Assembly (NCBI RefSeq): GCF_006517275.1
Contig: NZ_CP041191.1
Location: 5,265,001-5,329,000, forward strand
Length of the DNA: 64,000 bases
Direction of reading: 5' to 3'
Origin: Labrenzia sp. PHM005
Lineage (GTDB): Bacteria > Pseudomonadota > Alphaproteobacteria > Rhizobiales > Stappiaceae
A model generated the notes under the pieces. It worked only from the letters and a program-made list of their open reading frames with translations, ran no database searches and was not told the DNA's origin. Position numbers and translations under genes: made by a program. Of the stretch, positions 44,083 to 53,530 are shown in pieces. Position 1 is the stretch's first letter. Every line of letters starts with the position of its first letter.

Positions 44083-46482
44083 TTAGATCTGTTCTCCGCC
44101 ATTTTGATCCGACTGCGCGTCTTCGGCTTCGATCATGCCTGAGGCTGCCGCACCAGCAGCGGCAGCCTTTGCCAATGCATCGCTGTTCAGCTTGTCATCG
44201 TTCTCACCATCCTGATCGGATGCCACATGTACGGTGACCTGGCGGTGCGCGAACTTAATTCCGTTCTCGCGGAAGAGGTCCTGCAGCCCGGCATAGACCA
44301 CTTTACGCAAAATGAACTGCTTGCCGGGTTTGGTCATGAACTTGACCCGGGCGACCATGGCAGAATCTTCCATCGACAGAATGCCCTGCGACTTCAACGG
44401 CTGCAGGAACATCGGACCGTATTCTTCGTCCTCCATAAGCCGTTGACCGTACTTCTTGATGATCTTGCGCATTTTTTCGACATCCGTGTCGTACGTTACC
44501 CGGAAGGCGAGCTTCATCATTGCCCAGTCGCGGGAAAAGTTTTCCACGACCTGGATTTCACCGAAGGGAATGGTGGTCAGCGCCCCACGGTGATGGCGCA
44601 ACTGCATAGAGCGGATCGAAATCTTTTCGACCGTGCCTTTGGCGGATCCAATATCGATGTATTCGCCTTTGCGGAACGCATCGTCGATCAGATAGAACGC
44701 CCCGGAGAAAATATCCCGGATCAGTGTCTGGGCACCAAAACCGATGGCCAGGCCAACCACACCAGCACCGGCGAAGAGTGGGGCAATATTCACACCAAGT
44801 TCGGCCAAGACCACCATGGCCGCAATGACGACGATGGTGATCAGCAGGAAATTCCGGAAGATCGGTAGAAGTGTTGAGATCCGGCTTTCTCCGGTCCCGC
44901 CAATTTCCACCTCTTCGTCATTTTCTGCTGGAGATTCCTTAGCAATCTGCCGGTCGATCAGGATTTTGACTGCCTCGTAGGCCATGTAGCCGAGGAACAC
45001 CACCAGAAGAACCTCAACAAAGGACCCGATCATGGACCCACTACCTGCCATGCTCAGGCCCCACAAAGACGTCAAAAGATCGAGCGCGCCGAAAATAACC
45101 AGGATCGCCGCACCACGATCAAGCAAGGCCCGGAACGGGGAACGTTCCGCTTCCCTGTCGGCGGCCTCGGCATGGGCTTGCGCACGAGCACTGTCCGCAT
45201 CCTGTTCGACACCCTCGCTTTCTTCCGCCCGCTGAATGTCTTCCGCAATCTCAGCCTCAATCTTCGCCGTATCGAGGCGCGGCAACAGGATCCGGTCGAT
45301 TAGCAGAATAAGCAGCCCATAGGCCACAGCAGCAACAAGAAGGACTTGAATTGGCGCAGCAACCAGGCCGGTGGCGGCCGGCAAATCCAACAAGATCCGC
45401 AACGCCGAAATCGCCCAGGCAATCACAAAATAGATCACCGCAACCAAGTGCCAGACGGAGGCCAGCACCCGCCGCCACATGGTTGGCTGTTCTTCGTTCT
45501 GGCCCCGGATCAAGCGGGCGACAACCTTACGGTAAGCAACCGCGATCGCGCTCAAAAGGAGCATAGATACTGCGGATGCTCCGATCAGAGCCATTTTGTG
45601 AATGTCCTGCGGGAGCCCGAGCCGTTCCATCCAGAGACAGAATGCAAATGCAATGATCGACACGCCACTGCCGATCAAGAGAAACCGGTAAAGGCCCTTC
45701 GCCTCTGTATTGGAGAGCGCCACCAACCTGTGGCTCTCAGCGTCAGGCGCCAACACATTCATCCATATGATCCGAAGAATCATGAAGGCCGAACTCATGC
45801 TGAAAACAACCAGCGCCGTCTCATTGGCAGCTTCCAGCCCGGTTCCGATCAGCAGGTAAACGAGGGTGGCCACGATGAAATAAAGGCCAACCCCAACGAT
45901 CATCAAAATAGCCCGCAAATAGAGGTAAATGATCTTGTCCGAGCGGGTATAGACATCAGGTTTGTACATGCTGGCGAATTGCCGACGTCCCCAACGGGCG
46001 AGCAGGGTCGATGCGGCAAGGCCAAAAAGAACAGCGATCACCACATCGATCAGCGCGGCAGCAATCCAGCTCAGCCCCCGATCGCCCCCTTGATCCTCTA
46101 GGGTTTCGACCATAGCGTCTTGAATGGTCGGAATTTTTTGAACAATTGACTTCAAGATGTCCCTGGCTCGGATCGCTTCGTCGGCGAACTCATCCATGGT
46201 TTCCATCATCTCGCCGCCAGCTTCAGCTTCTTCGCTGGCGAGGGTCTCTGACTGCGCTTCTACAGAGTTTGACCCCGCCGCATCTCCGTCACCGGCACCG
46301 GATGTGACTTTGGATAGAAGGCTCGCCGCGCCTTGCGCGTGGGCCTGTTGCATATCCGCAGCCCCGACCACCAAAAGCCCGAGGACCAAGAATGACAACA
46401 TAGGCAGCCGGCACAAACGCTCGATCACCACCGCACCTTGTTGAGCTCTCAGGAGATGTCTGAGTGGATTGCGCATTCTCAT
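44083..46482 (-). CDS. Large MscS family mechanosensitive channel
   Basis: A 799-residue inner-membrane channel releasing solutes under hypo-osmotic stress. A signal sequence (cleavage near QQAHAQ) precedes an acidic periplasmic region and about eight extra membrane segments. The MscS core follows: the pore helix region APLFAGAGVVGLAIGFGAQTLIRD and the beta domain with GTVEKISIRSMQLRHHRGALTTIPFG-like sequence near residues 610-650. The size and layout resemble E. coli YbiO/YjeP-type channels. The C-terminal tail is Ala/Asp/Glu-rich. The ribosome site is weak; Met1 and Met3 are both possible starts. Confidence 0.9.
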   Translation of the reverse strand: MRMRNPLRHLLRAQQGAVVIERLCRLPMLSFLVLGLLVVGAADMQQAHAQGAASLLSKVTSGAGDGDAAGSNSVEAQSETLASEEAEAGGEMMETMDEFADEAIRARDILKSIVQKIPTIQDAMVETLEDQGGDRGLSWIAAALIDVVIAVLFGLAASTLLARWGRRQFASMYKPDVYTRSDKIIYLYLRAILMIVGVGLYFIVATLVYLLIGTGLEAANETALVVFSMSSAFMILRIIWMNVLAPDAESHRLVALSNTEAKGLYRFLLIGSGVSIIAFAFCLWMERLGLPQDIHKMALIGASAVSMLLLSAIAVAYRKVVARLIRGQNEEQPTMWRRVLASVWHLVAVIYFVIAWAISALRILLDLPAATGLVAAPIQVLLVAAVAYGLLILLIDRILLPRLDTAKIEAEIAEDIQRAEESEGVEQDADSARAQAHAEAADREAERSPFRALLDRGAAILVIFGALDLLTSLWGLSMAGSGSMIGSFVEVLLVVFLGYMAYEAVKILIDRQIAKESPAENDEEVEIGGTGESRISTLLPIFRNFLLITIVVIAAMVVLAELGVNIAPLFAGAGVVGLAIGFGAQTLIRDIFSGAFYLIDDAFRKGEYIDIGSAKGTVEKISIRSMQLRHHRGALTTIPFGEIQVVENFSRDWAMMKLAFRVTYDTDVEKMRKIIKKYGQRLMEDEEYGPMFLQPLKSQGILSMEDSAMVARVKFMTKPGKQFILRKVVYAGLQDLFRENGIKFAHRQVTVHVASDQDGENDDKLNSDALAKAAAAGAAASGMIEAEDAQSDQNGGEQI

Positions 46483-46573
46483 ACCGTGCTGCCTTGTTTC
46501 AGAATCGGGTTCATTCTGTAAAGCACGGTTCCTCTAGGGAAAAAAGGCACTTACCTGCCGAACAAAGAACTAA

Positions 46574-46603
46574 ACAAAAAAAGCCCGGCACAAAGGCCGG
46601 GCT
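46574..46603 (-). terminator. Intrinsic terminator of the DUF2336 gene
   Basis: AGCCCGGC and GCCGGGCT (46582-46589 with 46596-46603) pair across a six-base loop, followed by TTTTTTTGTTT on the minus strand. Confidence 0.88.
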
Positions 46604-46633
46604 AGCAGGTCACGCACAATGTGCCAGCAGGGA

Positions 46634-47719
46634 TCAGTTTAAGACATTGTAGCTCCAATGAGCGACTTTACGCTTGGCCTCTCCAGCGGTCATGCCTTCG
46701 AAAAGCCGCATCGCGTCGCTGCGAGCTTCCGGTGTCAGGCGGTGGCGCCATGGGCCGATTGCCAGCAAGGATCTGACTGTGATCGCCGAGAAACCGGACG
46801 CTTTGGCCAGGATTACAAAGGGCTCCGGATCAGGGCGCACCATCCAATGGCTTGCAACTTCAACGCCGCAGCGGACCAGCCAAGCAAACGTCGCAACAGC
46901 TTCGGCGAAGCGGTCTTCAGAGGCAAAGCGGCGGAGAGAGGCCTCATTCACCATGCCTTTTTTGGCAAGAAGCAATACGCGGCTGCGGGCAGTTTCGAAA
47001 TCATAGCGTCCAAGCCAGTACTGGTTGGACATGCGGCGAGCTGCGATATCGGCCGCTTCATTCAATTTCTCAGCTTCGCTGTTGCGGCCAGAGGCCTGCA
47101 GTTTTTTCCGGACTTCTTCGCTCGCAATAGAGATCAGGCTAGAAATCTGCGCCTCGGCGAGGTCTCCACGATCACTTAAGCTCAACTGAAGCGTTGCGTC
47201 GGAAGCAGAATCGGAAATCAACAATTCAACCGAAGAGGTCGATAGGCTTGCGCCCTCATTACCGGCGATTTTCCGTTTTACCTTCAGATCACCCTGACGC
47301 ACCAGGATGTCGGTCACGTCTTCTGACAACACTTCCCGTTGCGCGATTGCAAACCGGTGATCATTGCCTTGCTTTTCTGCAATGGCCATCAAATCGGCAT
47401 CCCGCAAAACGGTTGAGCACACCAGGATCGGCTCAGAAACCTCAATCACGTCATTGGCCAGCCGCCGGATTGTTTCCTCTGGGCCGCGCCGTAACGTGCT
47501 CATTTGTTCGGCTACGAACCGGCGAACTTCAGCTTCGACCATATCTACCAATCGCAGCAACACTGAATCGTAGATATCGACTTGCTCGTCTGAGCATCTG
47601 TCTGAAGTCAACGCAAAGAGCGTCGCCACATGACGGGCTAATTCTGCCCGCCGGGCGCTACCCGCTTCCCCGGTCAGCTCCGAGAAGTTCACCAGTTCTG
47701 TTTTCAACGCTTCACTCAT
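46634..47719 (-). CDS. DUF2336 domain-containing protein
   Basis: A 361-residue, mainly helical cytosolic protein of the alphaproteobacterial DUF2336 family, whose function is not established. Typical segments are RAELARHVATLFALTSDRCSDEQVDIYDSVLLRLV near the N-terminus, LANDVIEVSEPIL, and repeated short helical units resembling HEAT repeats. No catalytic residues are evident. It is a single-gene unit with its own terminator, upstream of the MscS gene but separated from it. Confidence 0.85.
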   Translation of the reverse strand: MSEALKTELVNFSELTGEAGSARRAELARHVATLFALTSDRCSDEQVDIYDSVLLRLVDMVEAEVRRFVAEQMSTLRRGPEETIRRLANDVIEVSEPILVCSTVLRDADLMAIAEKQGNDHRFAIAQREVLSEDVTDILVRQGDLKVKRKIAGNEGASLSTSSVELLISDSASDATLQLSLSDRGDLAEAQISSLISIASEEVRKKLQASGRNSEAEKLNEAADIAARRMSNQYWLGRYDFETARSRVLLLAKKGMVNEASLRRFASEDRFAEAVATFAWLVRCGVEVASHWMVRPDPEPFVILAKASGFSAITVRSLLAIGPWRHRLTPEARSDAMRLFEGMTAGEAKRKVAHWSYNVLN

Positions 47720-48233
47720 TGTCGTTACCAGTTCAAGATTGGTTGCCGTTCGGCGGCTCTGGTACCGAAGATGAGGGGGAGATTTAAAGAAGACAGAAAC
47801 AGGTATTTGGAGAATGTAATCGTGTTTTTATAAATTTTGCCTAGAATTCTATGTATATTTGCCACATCCTCTATAGGATTTTGTTTTCATTCAATTTCTT
47901 TGGCTTTTTTTCCGTCTCTTCAGCAATAATACCAGCTTGAGAATATGCGAATATTTTTTTGGAGATCTGCCATTTCGACCGCAAATATAGGCTCGAAATT
48001 GGCTGCAGGTTAGTAGAACCGTTTACAAAACCGGCCTTTCCAACCTCAAAGCTCACGTTTTCCCTACGTCCAAGTGAGGCAAGACAGGCTGTTTAATGAA
48101 TGAACCTTGGGGCATCCGCCTTTCGCCAGCCTGAAACCACACCTTCCTATTAAATAATTTTTTCTTTCTTTATTGACATCATAGCCACTGCCTCCAATTT
48201 AATAAGATATTTCTTTTTAAATTGGAGGCAGTG
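47720..48233. other. AT-rich gene-free region before the DUF1127 gene
   Basis: 514 bases with AT-rich stretches (47800-47960 and 48140-48220). It should hold the DUF2336 promoter at one end and the DUF1127 control region at the other. A 61-codon minus-strand frame (47871-48056) begins with GTG after AGGGA but has unnatural composition and no recognisable domain; I leave it uncalled. Confidence 0.55.
48186..48233 (+). promoter_or_regulatory. Perfect 17-bp inverted repeat enclosing the DUF1127 ribosome binding site
   Basis: CACTGCCTCCAATTTAA (48186-48202) is exactly complementary to 48217-48233, with a 14-base loop. The right arm ends directly before ATG 48234 and contains GGAGG. If the left arm is transcribed, the ribosome site is buried in a very stable hairpin. 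A TTGACA at 48173-48178 with AT-rich -10 candidates near 48197-48203 would place the left arm in the promoter, in which case the repeat is more likely a DNA operator. Confidence 0.75.
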
Positions 48234-48455
48234 ATGATCTTGAAGTTCCCCATTTCTCAAACACGCCGGAAAACTCAATGGCCGGGGCAGAATATCCTTC
48301 GCCAAATAGGTGGATACTGGCGCGCACGCAGGTCCAGACGCTCCCTCGACAAAATGCCGGATCAGATTCTCAAAGACGTTTTGTCAGATTATGGGTTGCA
48401 GATCCGCGAAGAAAGCAGACGGCGGAGGCACTCAAACTTTCCCTTTGATCGATAA
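48234..48455 (+). CDS. DUF1127-like small basic protein
   Basis: A 73-residue arginine-rich protein. GGYWRARRSRRSLDKMPDQILKD-type sequence in the middle matches DUF1127 (aromatic-Arg-rich helix, then L..MPD..L.D); the tail RREESRRRRHSN-like region is strongly basic. ATG 48234 has GGAGG five bases upstream; an in-frame start four codons earlier is less likely because it would lie inside the ribosome site. Expression is probably controlled by the inverted repeat that contains that site. A strong terminator follows, so it is a monocistronic unit. Confidence 0.78.
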   Translation: MILKFPISQTRRKTQWPGQNILRQIGGYWRARRSRRSLDKMPDQILKDVLSDYGLQIREESRRRRHSNFPFDR

Positions 48456-48480
48456 ATAAGCCCCGCTACATAAAGAAATA

Positions 48481-48509
48481 CCGGCGCAGTTACGCGCCGG
48501 TTCTTTTTT
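48481..48509 (+). terminator. Intrinsic terminator of the DUF1127 gene
   Basis: CCGGCGC and GCGCCGG flank AGTTAC, followed by TTCTTTTTT. It lies 26 bases after the stop codon. Confidence 0.9.
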
Positions 48510-48532
48510 GATCGGTCAGCGAATGAAGTCTG

Positions 48533-51500
48533 TTATTCGGCGGCTTGCAGGTACTCGGCGCTCCGCGCATCACCGTCGTTGCCGCCGTCCTCGCGTTTGT
48601 TGAGCTGTTCCAGCAGAACGCGGCGCTTGTCGGAGGCTTTTTCCAGATTGGCTTCTTTAACAGGACCGTAGCCCCGGATCAGGTCCGGCACCCGGGCCAG
48701 TTCGACAAGCAGGCCATAGTTGCCCTTGGACAAGCGGTTCAAGATATCCGCGATATCCCTTTCATATTGCGCGATCAAAGCCCGCTCCGCTGTCCGCTCG
48801 GCGGTCCGGCCAAACGGGTCGTACCACTTCCCGCGAGCCCCCTTAAACCCGGCCAGCACTTTGAAGGCGGAGAAAATCCACGGACCAAACGCCATTTTCT
48901 CTGGACGACCGGTCTTTGGATCCATGCGATGAGCCAGCATGGGAGGTGCCAGGTGTACCTTTAACTTTTTCGGGTTTTCGAACCGCTGTGCAATTTTCTC
49001 TTTAAAAGCAGGATCGGAATAAAGCCGGGCAACCTCATACTCATCCTTATAAGCCATTACCTTGTATAGCTGGTCAGCAACTGTCCATGTCAGGCGCATC
49101 GGGCCCGGGCCATGGGCCTCGTCTGCAGCTTTGATTTTCGCCACCAGATCCCGATATCGGGAGGCATAGGCGTCATCTTGGTATTTGACCAGCTCCTCCG
49201 CGTTAAACGCGATCTTCTCATCCAAGGTGAATTCCCGGGGTTTTTCTGAAGCTGGCAGCGCCTTGAGCAGCAGCTCTGCATTTTCCGCCAACACCCGCCC
49301 GGCCCGGAATGCTTTGATATTGCCGGCGACGGCCGCGCCATTGAGTTCCAGAGAGGTTTCAATCGCATCCCCGGAAACAGGCAAAGCGCCAGCCTGATAT
49401 GCCATACCGACAAGCAGCATGTTGGCGAAGATCGCATCACCCAACAGTTTCTCTGCAATCCCTGCCGCGTCCATCGCGAGATAGGTGGCTGAGGCTTCCT
49501 TGAGAGCGGTGTCCATCTTGATTTCATCAAACGACAAGGTTTGTTTCAGGACGAATTCAGCCGTTGGGGCGACTTTTGTATTCGCAACTGTGACCATGTT
49601 GCCGCGATGAGCAAGCGCAAGCTGCTCTGCGTTGGTTGCAACCACCATGTCGCTGGCTATCAACAGATCAAGGCTGGCCGCTGGAACCCGAGGCCCCTCA
49701 ATTGCCTTGCCGCTATCGGCAAACCGGACATGCGACGTAACGGGGCCGCCCTTTTGCGCCAGGCCGGTCATATCCAAAGTCGAGGCCTGTTTGCCGTCGA
49801 TGTGTGCAGCCATTGCAAGAACCGCACTGATGGTGGTGACACCCATGCCTCCGATGCCAGCAACCAGGGCATTTTGCGTGCGTTCCAGAGACGGCAGAAC
49901 CGGATCTTGAAGGTTTGCGACCAAGGCATTGATGTCGACGTCGGCTTTTTTCGGCTTTTTCAGAGCTGCGCCATCAATTTCGACAAAGGATGGGCAAAAA
50001 CCTTTGATACAGGAAAAGTCCTTGTTGCAGCTCGACTGATTGATCACCCGTTTTTCGCCAAACGGTGTCGCCAGAGGCTCAACGGACAGGCAGTTGGATT
50101 GAACAGAACAATCGCCACAGCCTTCACAGACGCGATCATTGATAAACAGGCGCTGATCTGGGTCCGGATAAAGGCCCCGTTTGCGGCGGCGGCGTTTTTC
50201 TGCGGCACAAGTTTGATCGTAGACGATCACCGAAACGCCGTTGAACTTCTGCAGTTCCTCCTGAACATCCATCAACTCATCGCGGTGATGGATCTTGGTT
50301 CCCGTAGCGATCGGCACCCAGGAGCCAAAGGCTTCCGGGTTTTCCGAAACAATAGCGATGCGTTCAACCCCTTCAGCTTCCAGCTGGCGGGTGATTTGTG
50401 GAACGCTCAGCTGGCCGTCATGCTTTTGGCCGCCGGTCATGGCGACCGCATCGTTAAACAAGATCTTGTAGGTAATCGACACATTCGCGGCAATCGACTG
50501 CCGGATCGCCAGAATGCCGGAGTGGAAATACGTTCCGTCGCCGACATTTGCAAAGACGTGGCTGTCGCCAGAAAACGGCTGTTGACCGATCCAAAGCACA
50601 CCTTCGCCGCCCATCTGGATTTGACCTTCGGTGGTCCGGCCGGCCATTTCCGTCATGGCGTGGCAGCCGATCCCTGGCATGGAGCGGGACCCTTCCGGCG
50701 TTTTCGTAGATGTGGAATGCGGACACCCGGAGCAGAAATATGGAATGCGTGACGCCCGTTCAGCATGACCTTGGGCCCACATAGCCTGTTTGGTCATGCG
50801 TGCGGCCACAGACCGCATTTCTTCGGTGATGGCCTCCGCCGGCAACCACTTCATCAAACCTTCGATCAGTTCTGCCACGGAGATTTCTAGAACATCCGTC
50901 AGGAACGGTGCACCATCCGGCCGGCGTTTGCCCCAGATCTCCGGCCGGCTCATGTCCGGCCAATGGTAGGAGATTTCCTTGATCTGCGGCTCCATGAAGG
51001 CCCGCTTGTGCTCAACGATCAGCAGTTTTTCAGCGCCACGGGCAAATTCCCTCAAGCCAAGCGGTTCCATTGGCCAGGTGAGTGCAACCTTGTAAATGCC
51101 TAGGCCCAGCGCTTTTGCTTTTTCTTCTGTAAGGCCCATCAAGTCGAGAGCCTGTAAAAGATCCCGGTAGGCTTTGCCTGTCGAGACAATGCCGAGTTTC
51201 GCGTTCCGGCGCGTGCCAAAGGTAACCCGGTCGAGCCCGTTGGTCCTGACATATGCTTGCGCTGCTGGGATCCGCAGTTCACGCACAAGACGCTCAGTTT
51301 CGAGCCGATTGCCAAGAAGAAGGTCGCGGTTTTGATGATAATCCTTGCGCGGATCACCATCCAGTGGCCGCACCAGCCGGAGCCGGTCCGGAGAAACATT
51401 GATGGTCGCAGACGCATCCATTGTATCGGCAACACAAATCAAAGCGCTCCACAGGCTGGTGAAGCGGGACATCTCTAAACCGTGCAGACCATAATCGAGC

Positions 51501-52054
51501 ACATCCTGGATATCGGCCGGATTGAGAACCGGAATTTCCGCATGCTCGAAGAAGAATTCGCTTTGCGCCGGCAATATCGAGGACTTTGCAAGATGATCAT
51601 CACCGGCAAGAGCTAGGACGCCACCGTTGCGGTCGGTTCCAGATGCATTTGCCTGGCGTAACGCATCACCTGCCCGGTCGACACCTGGGGCCTTGCCGTA
51701 CCAAACTCCAAACACACCGTCATAATCTGTCGGACGGCCAACGCCGCCCTCACCGCGCAACTTCTGACTGCCCCAAACGGCCGTCGCGCCGAGTTCCTCG
51801 TTAACACCCGGCTTGAAGACGACATCACTCAATTTGAGATGACGGCTCGCCCGGCCCATTTCGGTGTCGTACCCAGCCAGCGGCGATCCACGGTAACCCG
51901 AAACAAATCCGCCGGTTTTCAACCCGGCTTGCCGGTCCAAACGTGCCCGGTCCAACAGCAGCCGGACAAGCGCCTGAATGCCGGTTAAGTAGACGCGGCC
52001 TTCCGTTGCGGTGTACTTATCTTCAAGGCTGACATTGGACACGTGCACATTCAT
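48533..52054 (-). CDS. Indolepyruvate ferredoxin oxidoreductase, fused single-chain form
   Basis: Oxidatively decarboxylates aryl or branched 2-oxo acids to acyl-CoA, reducing ferredoxin or a similar carrier. The 1173 residues combine alpha and beta (IorA/IorB-like) parts. They have an N-terminal pyruvate-oxidoreductase-like domain (GFVSGYRGSPLAGYD), a TPP-binding domain (FCSGCPHSTSTK, GGEGVLWIG, FNDAVAMTGGQ), a 4Fe-4S segment (CEGCGDCSVQSNC) and the gamma-like domain (GIGGMGVTTISAVLA, LAQKGGPVTSHVR). The C-terminal part includes a DUF6537-like helical region. AGGAGGAG precedes ATG 52054. The divergent Lrp-type regulator is a usual partner, consistent with amino-acid catabolism. Confidence 0.93.
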   Translation of the reverse strand: MNVHVSNVSLEDKYTATEGRVYLTGIQALVRLLLDRARLDRQAGLKTGGFVSGYRGSPLAGYDTEMGRASRHLKLSDVVFKPGVNEELGATAVWGSQKLRGEGGVGRPTDYDGVFGVWYGKAPGVDRAGDALRQANASGTDRNGGVLALAGDDHLAKSSILPAQSEFFFEHAEIPVLNPADIQDVLDYGLHGLEMSRFTSLWSALICVADTMDASATINVSPDRLRLVRPLDGDPRKDYHQNRDLLLGNRLETERLVRELRIPAAQAYVRTNGLDRVTFGTRRNAKLGIVSTGKAYRDLLQALDLMGLTEEKAKALGLGIYKVALTWPMEPLGLREFARGAEKLLIVEHKRAFMEPQIKEISYHWPDMSRPEIWGKRRPDGAPFLTDVLEISVAELIEGLMKWLPAEAITEEMRSVAARMTKQAMWAQGHAERASRIPYFCSGCPHSTSTKTPEGSRSMPGIGCHAMTEMAGRTTEGQIQMGGEGVLWIGQQPFSGDSHVFANVGDGTYFHSGILAIRQSIAANVSITYKILFNDAVAMTGGQKHDGQLSVPQITRQLEAEGVERIAIVSENPEAFGSWVPIATGTKIHHRDELMDVQEELQKFNGVSVIVYDQTCAAEKRRRRKRGLYPDPDQRLFINDRVCEGCGDCSVQSNCLSVEPLATPFGEKRVINQSSCNKDFSCIKGFCPSFVEIDGAALKKPKKADVDINALVANLQDPVLPSLERTQNALVAGIGGMGVTTISAVLAMAAHIDGKQASTLDMTGLAQKGGPVTSHVRFADSGKAIEGPRVPAASLDLLIASDMVVATNAEQLALAHRGNMVTVANTKVAPTAEFVLKQTLSFDEIKMDTALKEASATYLAMDAAGIAEKLLGDAIFANMLLVGMAYQAGALPVSGDAIETSLELNGAAVAGNIKAFRAGRVLAENAELLLKALPASEKPREFTLDEKIAFNAEELVKYQDDAYASRYRDLVAKIKAADEAHGPGPMRLTWTVADQLYKVMAYKDEYEVARLYSDPAFKEKIAQRFENPKKLKVHLAPPMLAHRMDPKTGRPEKMAFGPWIFSAFKVLAGFKGARGKWYDPFGRTAERTAERALIAQYERDIADILNRLSKGNYGLLVELARVPDLIRGYGPVKEANLEKASDKRRVLLEQLNKREDGGNDGDARSAEYLQAAE

Positions 52055-52199
52055 TCGACATTCTCCTCCTACGCCGAAAGCGGCCCATTGCGCCCGGGCC
52101 TACCACTTAAGAGTAATATCGTTCTTTCCAAAGGCAATTTCTGTGCTATCGTCACACTAATTCGTCACTAGGCAGCATAAAATATCCCGTTTATACCCA

Positions 52200-52679
52200 A
52201 TGACCGAAAAATATCTTCTCGACCCATCCGACATTCGCGTATTACGAGTTCTGCAACGGGACGCTTCGTTATCCATCGCGGAAGTCGCCAAAGAAGCCGG
52301 CATGAGTCAGACCCCTTGCTGGCGGCGCATCAAACGTCTGAAAGAACAAGGCATCATCAAACAAATCACCGCTATCATCGACCGCGAAGCGGTCGGCTTG
52401 GGATTTGTTGCTTATTCCTTTGTCAAACTCGCCGTTCCCAGCCGCGAGAACATGGAAACATTTGACAAGCTCGTTCACCATTGGCCGGAAGTCGTCATTT
52501 GTGAACGTATCACTGGGGCTGTCGATTACCTAATCAAGGTCGTAACGGACGATATAAAAACCTACGACAACTTCCTGCGCCTGAAACTGCTTGATAATAC
52601 ACTGGTTTCCGACGTCCAGTCACGCATTGTCGTCAACACAGTAAAAGACACCGCCGCTTTGCCCCTCAGAGAGAGCTGA
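52200..52679 (+). CDS. Lrp/AsnC family transcriptional regulator
   Basis: A 159-residue regulator with an N-terminal helix-turn-helix (DPSDIRVLRVLQRDASLSIAE, GMSQTPCWRRIKRL) and a C-terminal ligand-binding RAM domain. An amino acid is the expected effector. It is divergent from the indolepyruvate oxidoreductase gene across 145 bases and probably regulates it. Confidence 0.92.
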   Translation: MTEKYLLDPSDIRVLRVLQRDASLSIAEVAKEAGMSQTPCWRRIKRLKEQGIIKQITAIIDREAVGLGFVAYSFVKLAVPSRENMETFDKLVHHWPEVVICERITGAVDYLIKVVTDDIKTYDNFLRLKLLDNTLVSDVQSRIVVNTVKDTAALPLRES

Positions 52680-52765
52680 TATCAAGGTTTATGGTATCTT
52701 TCCGTTTCTGTGAGAGGATCCGCACGGCTTAGGGTAGCTATAGTTTGCGGTCATGGAGACAATTA

Positions 52766-53530
52766 ATGCAGCGCAAAAGCTGGCTGGCAGGCTTGTATTT
52801 CCTTGCAGCGGCGGTTTGGGCAACCGCGGCTCAATGCCAGCCGTTGATACTGGCTGCCAATCCCCAAGCACCTTTTAAGTTCGAGCAAGACGGCCAGCTT
52901 CAAGGCATTGATATTGAGATAATGCGCACAGTGCTTGACCGCCTCGAAATTGATTACCAAGTCCGGTTGATAAAATCGGACAAGCGGCTGCAGATCGAGG
53001 CAAAGGCCGGCCGCATAGACATGCTGCTGCTGTATTCGAAAAACGAGGCCCGGCAGGTTTATCTCGAATACCCCGAAGAATCCTATGTCGATCTCAACTG
53101 GAATTTCTTCATCCGCTCGGCGGATCAGGGCAAATTCACCTACACCACCCTGGATGATCTAAAGCACCTCAGAATTGGGGCAACACAGGGCATTTCCTAT
53201 ACAGAGGAATTTTGGAATGCCGGCCTTCAACTTGACCTTGAAGCCGAAAACTCGTTGCAGATGAACAAGCTTCTTGCTGGCCGGATAGACGCCGTCCCGC
53301 TGAACACAATTGCAACGCTCTACCGGGCGCAAATTGGCGGCTATCGCGATCAGATTTCCTTCTTGCCAAAACCGATGAAGTCCAAAGCCTATTTCAATGT
53401 GTTCTCAAAAACCTCGGCCCACCCGGAGATGGCGCGGCTCAAAGCCAATTACGACCGCATTATCCGGCAACTTATAGAAGACGGGACGATTGACAAGGTG
53501 AAACAGCGCTATATCGGATCATCAAGTTAG
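52766..53530 (+). CDS. Lone periplasmic substrate-binding protein (SBP_bac_3)
   Basis: A 254-residue protein with a signal peptide (cleavage near WATAAQCQP) and the extracellular solute-binding family 3 fold: APFKFEQDGQLQGIDIEIMRTVLDRL, the AGRIDMLLLYSKNEAR lobe and LRIGATQGISYTEEF. No permease or ATPase is adjacent. It is more canonical than the three relatives at 5.5-11.4 kb. ATG 52766 follows GGAG by seven bases. Its TAG stop falls inside the left terminal repeat of the element at 53527. Confidence 0.85.
   Translation: MQRKSWLAGLYFLAAAVWATAAQCQPLILAANPQAPFKFEQDGQLQGIDIEIMRTVLDRLEIDYQVRLIKSDKRLQIEAKAGRIDMLLLYSKNEARQVYLEYPEESYVDLNWNFFIRSADQGKFTYTTLDDLKHLRIGATQGISYTEEFWNAGLQLDLEAENSLQMNKLLAGRIDAVPLNTIATLYRAQIGGYRDQISFLPKPMKSKAYFNVFSKTSAHPEMARLKANYDRIIRQLIEDGTIDKVKQRYIGSSS

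Noticed and set aside
47871..48056. 61-codon minus-strand frame with a GTG start after AGGGA.
   Set aside because: AT-rich region, no domain, no promoter evidence; Lys/Asn-rich tail arises from base composition. Evidence is too weak to call a gene.
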